From: Gracilinema caldarium DSM 7334
Lineage (GTDB): Bacteria > Spirochaetota > Spirochaetia > Treponematales > Breznakiellaceae
Direction: 5' to 3'
Length of the DNA stretch: 64,000 nucleotides
Assembly (NCBI RefSeq): GCF_000219725.1
Contig: NC_015732.1
Span: forward strand, 2,734,972-2,798,971
The notes under the pieces are model-generated. The model was given only the letters and a program-made list of their open reading frames with translations. It was not told where the DNA came from and searched no databases. Shown piece by piece: positions 36,195 through 45,700 of this stretch (the stretch's first letter is position 1; each line of letters starts with the position of its first letter). Made by a program: the position numbers and the translations under genes.

Positions 36195-38020
36195 TATATA
36201 AATACGATCTATCTGAATTTAGAAAAGATAAATATTCTAAAGAAATTACTCTAATTCGTTCTTTGTATAATGAACAAAACAGAATTATTCAAGCTTTGAT
36301 ATTAAATTTATATCGTCAAAAATTAGCAGCTATTCATAATATCAATTTAAAACCAGTTATTTTATTTAAAGCAAAAAAACTATTAAAGAATCTGAACAGA
36401 ATAAAGAAAATTTTCATAAACTTATAGACATTTTATCTGTTCCTATGATTGATTATATTAAACAAACTTCAACCGTATCTATTGTACAAAAAGCTTTTGC
36501 CTTTTTTGATAAAAATGATATTTCATTAGAAACAATTGTCAAATGCATACAATCCAATTTTAAACCAGAAAACTGCTTAAGTGCAAATAATGATAACGAA
36601 GCAGAGCGCAATCAAATCTTACTTAACACATTAGAAGATGAAAATAATCCAATCCGTGCAATCTTTGCAGTCCAGAAACTCAATGAAGGTTGGGATGTTT
36701 TAAACCTTTTTGATATAGTTCGCCTTTATGAGGATAGGGATGGAAAGAATGGGAAACCAGGAAAAACAACCATTTCGGAAGCTCAGTTAATTGGCCGCGG
36801 GGCAAGGTACTACCCATTTTCTATTCACGAAAGACAAGACAAATACATTCGCAAATATGATAACGATCCTGCGAGTGATTTAAAAATATTAGAAGAGCTA
36901 TACTATCATACAAGAGAAGATAGTCGTTATATTTCTGAATTAAAAAGAGCACTTATAGAAACGGGCATATATGAAGATGAATCAGACTATATTGTAAAAA
37001 AACTTACATTAAAACAAATATTTAAAGACTCAGATTTTTATAAAAATGGCCGTGTCTTTTTTAACAAGAAAGAGATAAAAAAATATAAAGACTTACATAC
37101 TTTACTTGACCTAGGGTTAGGTAAAGTAAACTACCAGCATATTCTATCGTCTGGTATAGGAAAAACAACAACGATTTTTTCTGACTCAGAACCATTACAA
37201 AACAATGAAGTTATATTGAAAGGAAAAGATATAAAATTAATAGAAATTCCACAGCATATTATTCGGTATGCTTTAATTCTAAACCCATTTTTTTTATTTT
37301 GATAATTTATTACATTATTTCCCTGATGTAGGATCTCTTTCCAACTTTATCAACAAACAGGAATATTTAGCAGGATTAGAAATTACCTTTCGCGGTACAG
37401 AATCACGGTTACATCAAATCACTCCTTCTGACTATTTGCAAGCTATAAATAGACTTTTACAAAAGATTGAAACTACTTTAAAAAGTAATCTGATCGAATA
37501 TGAAGGTTCAGATTATATATTTGACTATATACATAATGTATTCAAGGATAAAGAAATTAAGATATCCCTGAACGATGAACGAGCAAATGGACAAGAAGCA
37601 CTAGTGAATAGTGCACCATGGTATGTATACAATGCTAATTATGGAACATCTGAAGAAAAAAAATTTATAGATCTTTTCTCAAGATGCTATAACGCTCTGT
37701 CAAACAAGTATGATGCTATTTATCTCATTCGAAATGAAAGGGAAATAAAAATTTATGATAACATTGGCAGAGCTTTTGAACCAGACTTTTTACTTTTTTG
37801 CAAACAACGTGAAGGCGAACGAATGACACTGCAAATATTTATAGAATCAAAAGGACAACATTTATTAGAACATGATAAATGGAAAGCTGATTTTTTAAAT
37901 GAAATAAGAAAAAAACATTATATTATAAAAACTAACACAGAAACCTATGTCATAACAGCTCTTCCGTTTTATAATTATAACAACGAACATGAATTTAAAC
38001 GACTTTTCGAAGTATTATAA
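36195..38020 (+). pseudogene. res: Type III restriction Res subunit, truncated and frameshifted
   Basis: Only the 3' two-thirds of res is left after the ISL3 element; its first ten codons (MTSYIEDRLF) survive at 34897-34926. The remaining frame reads LSEFRKDKYSKEITLIRSLY, then helicase motifs FAVQKLNEGWDVLNLFDIVR and EAQLIGRGARYYPF, then a PD-(D/E)XK-like nuclease region (AFEPDFLLF, IFIESKGQHLLEHDKWKADF). The Walker A/B part is missing. Two further shifts occur: a run of A at about 36373-36379 (one A too few) and a run of T at about 37288-37295 (one T too many). It cannot yield active Res. Confidence 0.88.
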
Positions 38021-38923
38021 TTTCCCTTCATAATAATACAATCGTTCAAGGTCCTCTTCTTTAAGACCTTTCAGACGTTTGAGTTCTTCTATGATAATGG
38101 GGTCCTCACTTGTCTGATAGGGTATTTTACCAGATTTTGCAAGAGCTTTATTAATAACGAGTTGATTTTTTTGAGCCAAACCTTGGATACGAGCAGCAAG
38201 ATTAATCCCATAACCAATATAGTCTCGATATTTTAGTTGAGAAGCTTCAGCAGATATTTCATATTTATAAAGCGTTTCTGAAACAAGCGCACCGCCAAGA
38301 CCAAGCTGAGGATATTCACAAAACAAATCTGTTTCCAAAAATTCAATATAGGTATCGAAAACTGCAAGAGCTTCCTGTATTGTAGCTTCATTAGTTTCAT
38401 CCCAGATAATAAGGGCGCCATCTCCGAGAAGTTTATAATAGGAACAGCCATAACCAAATTGATTTACACAGGATAGAAAATTAGATGTAAATTCCTTAAT
38501 CAGTTTAAAAACAGTTCCCTCGTCATGATCTCTGAGAAACCCACTAAAGTTGCGAATATCTGTACAAAGGACAAGGGCGGCAGGCTTCTTTTCATCAAGA
38601 TAATCATTATGAAAGATATCTACCGGCATTTTTTTAAGCCCCTGTAGAGCTGATGTATCAAGCTCTACATTGGGGTTGTATGGTCGAACTTCAGGCTTTT
38701 CTATTCCAAAAACCTCCCCGATTATACGCTGTAATTCCTCATCGGGAGGTAAAGCCATAAGCTTTTGTCGATACAGAGTCTTAGGTATATCACTATGAAT
38801 ATCTGCAATCACCAACGTTTGGTCTTCTTCTAAAACCAACATAATTTGATGATCTTGATTAAATTCGTCTTTTTTATTTGGATCCTTTACAATCCATCTA
38901 GAAGGATAAATATTAACAATCAT
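38015..38923 (-). CDS. Class III adenylate/guanylate cyclase-domain protein
   Basis: The 302-residue soluble protein has a cyclase homology domain at about residues 112-265. Metal-binding aspartates are visible at 122 (LCTDIRNFSGFL) and 168 (YKLLGDGALIIWDE), and the transition-state region is GYGINLAARIQG. The N-terminal 100 residues match no domain I recognise. It probably makes cAMP, judging by intact metal ligands, but the substrate-specifying residues cannot be read with confidence. It converges on and overlaps the end of res by six bases. Confidence 0.75.
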   Translation of the reverse strand: MIVNIYPSRWIVKDPNKKDEFNQDHQIMLVLEEDQTLVIADIHSDIPKTLYRQKLMALPPDEELQRIIGEVFGIEKPEVRPYNPNVELDTSALQGLKKMPVDIFHNDYLDEKKPAALVLCTDIRNFSGFLRDHDEGTVFKLIKEFTSNFLSCVNQFGYGCSYYKLLGDGALIIWDETNEATIQEALAVFDTYIEFLETDLFCEYPQLGLGGALVSETLYKYEISAEASQLKYRDYIGYGINLAARIQGLAQKNQLVINKALAKSGKIPYQTSEDPIIIEELKRLKGLKEEDLERLYYYEGKL

Positions 38924-38990
38924 ACACTTCTACTGTATCATAAGATTTCTGTCTGTGCGAGTATTTTTTATATATTGTAATGTATATTAA

Positions 38991-40190
38991 TCAATATCGC
39001 CGCTGCTTTAACAACTCGTCGAGCACTTCGTCAGTTTCGGCGGTTATGGTATAGTGACCTACCTTCCGGCCTGGACGGGCTTCTTTACCGTAGCTGTGAT
39101 AGTGGGCCCCCGGAATGGCCAGAATCGCTTCCATTTCGGGCATGGTTCCGATGCAATTTATCATGGCTGCCGCTCCCCGGAGGACAGTGGCCCCCAGGGG
39201 AAGCCCCAAGATGGCCCGGAGGTGATTCTCGAACTGGCTTGTAACAGCCCCTTCGATGGTCCAGTGGCCCGAGTTATGAACCCGAGGGGCGGTTTCGTTT
39301 GCCATAAGCCCCTGGGGAGTATCAAAGAGTTCCAATGCTAAGACCCCGACATAATCGAGGCGATCCAGAATTTTCCGGGCACAGGTTTCTGCCTCTGCCT
39401 GACGGCGGTCATTTCGGCGCGGCCGGGACAGGCGCAGGATACCCTCCCGATGAACATTTTCAGTCACGGGATAAAAGGCTTCTTCTCCGGTGCTGCTCCG
39501 CACCGCTATGATTGAAACTTCCCGGGTAAAATCAACAAAGGCTTCGAGGATGGCACTGCGCCCCTGAATCTGTTCCCAGGCGATTTTACAATCTTCTGCC
39601 CTGCGGATCACCACCTGGCCCTTACCGTCATATCCCATAGTCCTGGTTTTCAGTACCGCCGGAAAACCAATGCTTTGAACTGCCTGTTCCAGGTCGGCCA
39701 GGCTTTCTATCGCCGCAAAGGCCGGAGTGGGTATTCCCAGTTCAGTAAAGAGCTGCTTTTCAGCAAGCCGGTCCCGGGAGGTAGCCAGGGCTTTCGCAGG
39801 GGGATAGACCAACTGCTGCCGTTCTTCCAGAAAATGGACTGCCTGGACCGGTACATTTTCAAACTCGTAGGTGATAATATCCGCCCAGGCGGCCAGTTCT
39901 TCCAGTTTTGCCACATCGTCGTAGGGGCCCCGCACCTGGCGGGCCACCACCCCAGCGCAGGCATCGGGAGCGGGGTCAAGGAATGCCACCTCGAGTCCCA
40001 GCGGGTGGCCCGCCAGCGCCAGCATGCGGGCAAGCTGGCCGCCGCCCAGAATGCCGATGCGGCGAAGCTCGCGGCCTTGGCGGGCTGCGGTGCGGGGCCC
40101 TGCAACCTGAGGGCTCTGGGCTGAAACGAATTGGGCTGCGGTGCGAGATACTGGGACAGCCTTCGATGTAACTGCGTTGTGTTCGCTCAT
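38991..40190 (-). CDS. purK: N5-carboxyaminoimidazole ribonucleotide synthase
   Basis: PurK uses ATP and bicarbonate to turn AIR into N5-CAIR in purine synthesis. The ATP-grasp landmarks are present: [47 protein letters not shown] and [20 protein letters not shown]. The core starts near residue 45. The first 44 residues ([20 protein letters not shown] and onward) are a low-complexity extension with a repeated RTAA motif, absent from typical PurK of about 355 residues. ATG overlaps the purE stop, so the genes are coupled. Confidence 0.93.
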   Translation of the reverse strand: MSEHNAVTSKAVPVSRTAAQFVSAQSPQVAGPRTAARQGRELRRIGILGGGQLARMLALAGHPLGLEVAFLDPAPDACAGVVARQVRGPYDDVAKLEELAAWADIITYEFENVPVQAVHFLEERQQLVYPPAKALATSRDRLAEKQLFTELGIPTPAFAAIESLADLEQAVQSIGFPAVLKTRTMGYDGKGQVVIRRAEDCKIAWEQIQGRSAILEAFVDFTREVSIIAVRSSTGEEAFYPVTENVHREGILRLSRPRRNDRRQAEAETCARKILDRLDYVGVLALELFDTPQGLMANETAPRVHNSGHWTIEGAVTSQFENHLRAILGLPLGATVLRGAAAMINCIGTMPEMEAILAIPGAHYHSYGKEARPGRKVGHYTITAETDEVLDELLKQRRY

Positions 40191-40681
40191 AGGGCCTCCC
40201 GGGGATCCGGATGGGAAAGGACCTGTTCGGTTTGCTTGGTCCGATAAGCCTTAAGCCGTTGGCGAATTTCAGGATATTTATTTGCCAGAATGCTGGCCGC
40301 CAGCAAGGCCCCGTTAATGGCACCGGCTTTGCCAATCGCCAGGGTGCCTACGGGTATCCCCGCCGGCATCTGTACAATAGATAGCAGCGAATCCAGGCCG
40401 TTCAAAGCCTTGGATTGGACCGGTACGCCCAACACCGGAAGGGAAGTCTTTGCGGCGGTCATACCGGGCAGGTGAGCCGCCCCGCCTGCACCGGCGATGA
40501 TGACCTCAATCCCCCGGCTTTCTGCCTGTTCTGCATAGGTAAAAAGTTTGTCCGGCGTCCGATGGGCCGAAACAACCTCTACTTCATAGGGTATTCCCAA
40601 TTCATCCAGGATGGCCGCCCCGTGGCTCATGGTTTCCCAATCGGAGGTGGACCCCATAATCATACCGACCAATATATGCAT
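40187..40681 (-). CDS. purE: N5-carboxyaminoimidazole ribonucleotide mutase
   Basis: The 164-residue class I PurE converts N5-CAIR to CAIR. The motifs [10 protein letters not shown] and [11 protein letters not shown] (catalytic His40), [13 protein letters not shown] and [20 protein letters not shown] are intact. It is first in the purE-purK pair, with AAGGAG seven bases before the ATG and a possible TTGCGA/TATAAA promoter in the 65-base gap upstream. The pair converts AIR to CAIR in two ATP-dependent steps. Confidence 0.95.
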   Translation of the reverse strand: MHILVGMIMGSTSDWETMSHGAAILDELGIPYEVEVVSAHRTPDKLFTYAEQAESRGIEVIIAGAGGAAHLPGMTAAKTSLPVLGVPVQSKALNGLDSLLSIVQMPAGIPVGTLAIGKAGAINGALLAASILANKYPEIRQRLKAYRTKQTEQVLSHPDPREAL

Positions 40682-40746
40682 ACACCGGCTCCTTATCCGC
40701 TGCCAGTTTTATAGTATAAATCGCCCATTCTCGCAATGACCGTTCA

Positions 40747-41865
40747 TCAATCTGGCCTTTTACCCGATTTCCCCTGGTTAAATCGTTGTTCAAATTCGCT
40801 CGGAGTTTCCCCCGTCTCTTCCTTAAATACCCGGTTAAAGGTGCTTTTAGCAGAAAATCCTGCTTCATAGGCTACTTCCAGAATCGTTTTTTGTTTCAAA
40901 GCTCCCCGCAAGACTTCCTGTTGAAAATATGCAATGCGGTACTGGTTCAATAACTTTCTGAAGGGCTTAGCAAGACTGCGGTTTACTGCCATAGACAGCC
41001 GGTTAGGGTGCACCCCAAGGGTTCTGGCTAATCGAGCTTCAGAAAGATTTGGATTTTTAAACATACCTCCATCTAGTTTTTCGATAGCCCTTTCTAGCAA
41101 TTCCCTGCATTGGTCATCGGTCGCCAGGTTTTGTCCTTTACAGCTAAGTGGAATACCTCCTGCTTCAAGACTGGCGGGGGCCAGAAGAACAAGAAAAGAG
41201 ATGGCATAGATAAGTAGAGACATAATCACCGCTAATATAATAAAGGGAGTTGTATTGCCCTGGACTAACTTTGCTGTGGCTCCCGGATATAAGGCGACAA
41301 TACAAAAAACTATCAGAACGAGGAATGGGATAATTGCTAGAACCCGTATCCAAACACGATGCACCGTAGATAGATGGAAGCTTTTTGGCCCAAAGGCGAG
41401 CCATAGGGTGCACATTACATAGCCCAGATTGATGATGACCTTCAGGCCATTCAGACCAAGCATCCAGAAGGGTGGATAACCATCAAACACAAGTTCTACC
41501 AGATACTGATACGACAATTCAGGAAGGGTTGCGACAATCAGACTGATGAGGAGGGTCCCTCCTATATAGGGGATGAAATGTAATATTGATATGCGGGATT
41601 GGTTAGTCTGGCTTAAGGATTGTACAGTCCAGAATAACAGGGGACCAAACAAAAAGGGCAAGGTAGTGGTTAATGGCCAGAGCCAGGGGTGAGATTGCAT
41701 GATATCCTTGTTCCAGGTAGGGATTGTCCCGAGTCTTAACGAAAAGGTAAGAATAAGCAAAGCAAGAGGAACATTACCGGCGTGGCGAAATCGTAACGTA
41801 ATAAGTAAAAGCAACAACATTCCCTGTATTGCTCCCGGAAGAGCAAAAAGTAGGAGTAGGCTCAT
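40747..41865 (-). CDS. Membrane-anchored AraC-family regulator
   Basis: The 372-residue protein has about seven hydrophobic N-terminal segments (GMLLLLLITL, LWPLTTTLPFLFGPLLFWTV and others up to about residue 235) and a C-terminal AraC HTH (about 270-365: LSEARLARTLGVHPNRLSMA and ILEVAYEAGFSAKSTFNRVF). Such proteins sense a signal in the membrane and bind DNA from there. The target is unknown. It is divergent from the lipoprotein gene at 41991, so that gene is a plausible target. Confidence 0.82.
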   Translation of the reverse strand: MSLLLLFALPGAIQGMLLLLLITLRFRHAGNVPLALLILTFSLRLGTIPTWNKDIMQSHPWLWPLTTTLPFLFGPLLFWTVQSLSQTNQSRISILHFIPYIGGTLLISLIVATLPELSYQYLVELVFDGYPPFWMLGLNGLKVIINLGYVMCTLWLAFGPKSFHLSTVHRVWIRVLAIIPFLVLIVFCIVALYPGATAKLVQGNTTPFIILAVIMSLLIYAISFLVLLAPASLEAGGIPLSCKGQNLATDDQCRELLERAIEKLDGGMFKNPNLSEARLARTLGVHPNRLSMAVNRSLAKPFRKLLNQYRIAYFQQEVLRGALKQKTILEVAYEAGFSAKSTFNRVFKEETGETPSEFEQRFNQGKSGKRPD

Positions 41866-41990
41866 ATAAAAAACATAGCATATTCCGCCCTAAATTTTTA
41901 GTCCTATATTGCATTTTAAGACGACAAACCAGTAGCAGCCGGCCATTAGTATTAGTAAGAAGAGCAAAAGAACATAAGGAGGATCATTCC

Positions 41991-42668
41991 ATGAAAGCAT
42001 CTGTATTGGTAATTGCTGCCCTCGGAGCTGTATATGTACTCAGTTGTACTGGAACACCCACGTCGGCTTCTTTTACTATTTCTACAGCTACTACAAAGCA
42101 AAATCAGGACCAAACCAAACCAGCACAACCAGCCCAAACAGGACCAAGCGAAAAAGATGGGATCATTACCTTTAACCAGGGTGGGCAATTGCCTAAAGGC
42201 TTGACCATGCCAGCGGAAACTTATCTAAAGGAAGGAGAAGTCTTTGTACCGGCCTATGCTCCGGACCGGTTTGAAGGCAACTGGGGAATCGGGAAAATAC
42301 TTACCCCTGCCTCCGCAAAGACAAAGGGAGAAGCGGAGGTACTTCAGTTCTATGATAATAAGTCATTTTGGATTTCTGCCAACTGGGTAATTACCAAAAG
42401 CAGACCCGCTGTAGCGGAGGAACTACAGGAGGGGATGCTCGTGCTCTGTGGTAAAATTGATGATGCTGGCCGTAGATCCTATGATACATGGTTTTTAGGA
42501 GTCATTAAAAGTACCGATACCCTCTATAAAAATGAAGTACGGCTCGAAAGATATCCCCATGATGCCAAAGCTGTCCAATTTAGCAAAAAGGTGAGCGATA
42601 TTCGGATTATCATTGAACCGGTTCTGAAATTTAAAAAGGTGGGATCTAATTACATGAAACTGCCCTAA
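41991..42668 (+). CDS. Putative lipoprotein, paralogue of the one at 49521-50060
   Basis: This 225-residue protein has a lipoprotein signal (VYVLSC) and then a Thr/Gln/Pro-rich linker (residues about 20-50). The folded part contains ILTPASAKTKGEAEVLQFYD and later SWVITKS-like and LVLCGK stretches that align with ITPASKETKNQAEVLFIEDG in the 179-residue lipoprotein at 49521-50060. I do not recognise a named family. ATG 41991 has AAGGAGGAT upstream; an earlier in-frame start at 41829 would place the lipobox internally and is rejected. No function can be given. Confidence 0.75.
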   Translation: MKASVLVIAALGAVYVLSCTGTPTSASFTISTATTKQNQDQTKPAQPAQTGPSEKDGIITFNQGGQLPKGLTMPAETYLKEGEVFVPAYAPDRFEGNWGIGKILTPASAKTKGEAEVLQFYDNKSFWISANWVITKSRPAVAEELQEGMLVLCGKIDDAGRRSYDTWFLGVIKSTDTLYKNEVRLERYPHDAKAVQFSKKVSDIRIIIEPVLKFKKVGSNYMKLP

Positions 42669-42748
42669 CATGACTTCCTGGCATTCCAGCGTCGACAGCA
42701 AAGCCAGGCGCTACAGCTATCTCGCTGGAATGCCAGCGGCTACCATAA

Positions 42749-45700
42749 TTAGGTGCCGTATTTGGCCAGGTAGGGTTCTACCACGTCATTTTTCTGGGCA
42801 CCGGTACCATCATAGGTGATGGAAAGGACCGGGACCCCGGTCAGGTTCTCGATGGCCTTGCTCATTCCTTCGGTAACAAGGGATGCACAGCAGAAGGCAG
42901 GGGCTGCCTGTACAAAGAGGGCTAGGTCCGGGTGTTCATCCAGAATCTTAAGCAGTTTGAGGGCATTGTCATAGTTTTCTCCGGACATTTCCGGCCGGAT
43001 GCCAAAGTACCGGTAGGCGTCCTGCCGCCGTCGATTGGTCCAGGGCCCTTCGCTCAGGGCAAGGCCGGTTTGCCGTTCCAGGGATTTTTCTACTGATGCG
43101 ATGGCCATCATCACGGCCCGGTATCCGAGCCAGGGGCCGTAACGCCGCTCGATGAGCAGGCGATCAAAGAAGGCGTCCACCGTGGCTTTCAGGTATTCCA
43201 CATAGGAGGTAGTTACCACCTCGCCGCCGGCCCGTTCGATGGACCGGATTAAGTCCTGGTTAAAGATATCGTTGTCCCGGACATAAAAGTCTCCGAAGAG
43301 GGCAACCTTGGGGCGCTTTCCCTCTTTGCGGGGAATAAAACTCAGGCCCGCCGCAATATCCTTAATCACGGGAACCATGGGCTGTCGTTTTTCCAGGGTA
43401 GTGGCGCACTTCTCTAATGCTGAGGCGATAAAGGCATCGGTAGCCCCCGGCAAGGTCTCGTAGGGCCGAATCCGGGTCCCAATTTTCCGCAAGAGGCCCC
43501 CCAGGGCATAAGCATAGTAAGCATCCAGGGTCATCCGGGCAGATACATCCATAAAGGTCAGGTCTCCTGTAAAGACCTGAACCGCTTCCATACCCTTGCC
43601 TGCTTTACGGAGTATCGATTCAATCTGGAGAGGATAGAGGGGAATATTGCAGGGCCAGAGGGCCTTTACCATCCAGAGCACCGTATTCTGAGGATCGAGC
43701 TTGCGGGTCTCGATATACTTCATCACCTCATAGGCAATGACACTGACGGGAATACATTGACCCGAATTATGGGTCATGGCGTGCTGAATATACTCACTCT
43801 TTTCTTCGAGCACATGGGCATCGATACCGTGGCCCCGGAGGGCTGCGGCGAGAAGTTCCACCACCAGGGGGTCCCAGTTGGGGAGGAGGACCGTCTTATT
43901 CCGCGGGAAGGGGATTTTTTCTGCTTTTGGTTTACTGCTGGTCTGACCGCCAGGAATCGGGGCTGGCTGGATGACCGCCGGGCCAGTGTGTAACGAGGTG
44001 GACTGTACCGAATGGAAATGGTTCCTGAAAGCCCGGACAGCTGCCTCAATGCGGGTCTCATAGCCCACCGCCGAGTCATGTTCATCAATCTGAAGAATAA
44101 GATAGGGCTTTCGGGCCTTGTCCAAGATTTCCTTAAAGGTCTCTATGGCAAATGAATCGGGGCCACACTTAAAGGATGTTACCAGTACAGGATACATGGT
44201 GGACTTCGTCCGGCAATAGAGGGCCGTTTCGATAACCCGGGAGGCATAGTACCAGTGATAGGCCTGGAGCAGGGCATCATGATGATGGATCTCTGGGGAG
44301 GGGAACATATCATGGAAAAACACCTTAAGGCCATGTTGGGCAAACATATCCGGGATACCCTTGTTCAGGCCCCTGCTCAGAGCGGTATAGGGTCTTCCGG
44401 TCAGTATGATGGCAAACTCGTCTGTTTCGGGCCGTACCCGCTGATATAAATCGACCAGAGCTTTGTTGTAAGCGGCTTTTATCGCCTTTATCTGGCGATA
44501 GAGCCGTTCCAGCACCGAGGGGACCGGTACATCGATACCCCGGCCTGCAAGGATGGGCCGCAGCATTTCCCGCAGTTCAAAAATTGCCTCGCTGTCGTTC
44601 CCGAAACTTGAATATATGAGGGGCTTTAGTATCCGATTTCCCTGATCGGTGGCCACACTGACCAGGGTCGGGGTGTACTGGGAATAGTTACAGTAAAAGA
44701 AACGACGTTCCTCAGCCTCTGGGACAGTTTCCCCATGCCGGGGAGCTTCGAGATAAATCGGGAGGAACACATAATCAGCCTTTTCCAGGAGACCCTGCAC
44801 CTGACCATGAATCATCGAGATGGGGGCGCAGAAATCTGCCCCGGCGATACGCTTTCCCGTTCCGATGGAAGCACTGGTATCTTCCCCCATCACCACCGTG
44901 AACCCCAGGGACTGGAAAAAGTACTGCCAGAGGCGGCTGTCTTCCTGCATATACAAAGCCCGGGGAATACCAATCCGGATTGATGAAAGGGCAGACTGAC
45001 CTGTGGCCTGACTGGAGTTTTGGGCGGTATCTTTCTCAGCGGGAACCCTGATTTTCAGCACCGAATCCGCCGCCTGGTGCAGGGCATCATTAAAGAGGTC
45101 GATGGTACTGGTAGAAAAGTTCACCACCGCGTTGGAAAGACGACCGGTGAGGCTTTGCTTACCCTGCCCGTTCTGCCCCTGATTGTGACGCGATACGGAT
45201 TGCACCGCCTGTTCCAGAAGGTGCCGCCGTTCCCGCAAAAGGTCAAAACCGGACTTATTCTTGGAGACAAAGGTCCGATCCCCGGCCCCGCGGCCGCAGA
45301 GGTAGCCATAGACAATTTCTTCGCCCTGAACAGTAATAATGTGAAGCTTGCAGTTATTGGTACAACCGTTACAGACATCGTTCCGTTGGGCAATGGTTTC
45401 CCGGGAAAGCCCAAGGCCCCGGAATTTGGTGCCCGCGGCGTCCGCAGCGCCGGTAGCGGTCACAGTAGTGGCGACGGACGCAGAGTCGGCGGCGGGCACG
45501 GTAACGGCTGCGGCGCTGGCGGCCGAGGCGCTGGAGGCAGGCACGGCGGAAAGCGTGGCCGCGGCGCCGACAGTTTTTGCCTGCGCGGCCTGGTCGTCCA
45601 GGGTTTGCAGGACCGCACCCATGGCACCCGTCAGGTGACAGTAGGGAGAGACCGCGATGGACCGCTTCAGTCGTTCCTCAAAGGCGGCCACCAGAGCTTT

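Noticed and set aside
36119-36427. 102-codon ORF starting inside the ISL3 transposase
   Set aside because: Its first part is an out-of-frame run through the IS end; the remainder is the res frame up to an A-tract frameshift.
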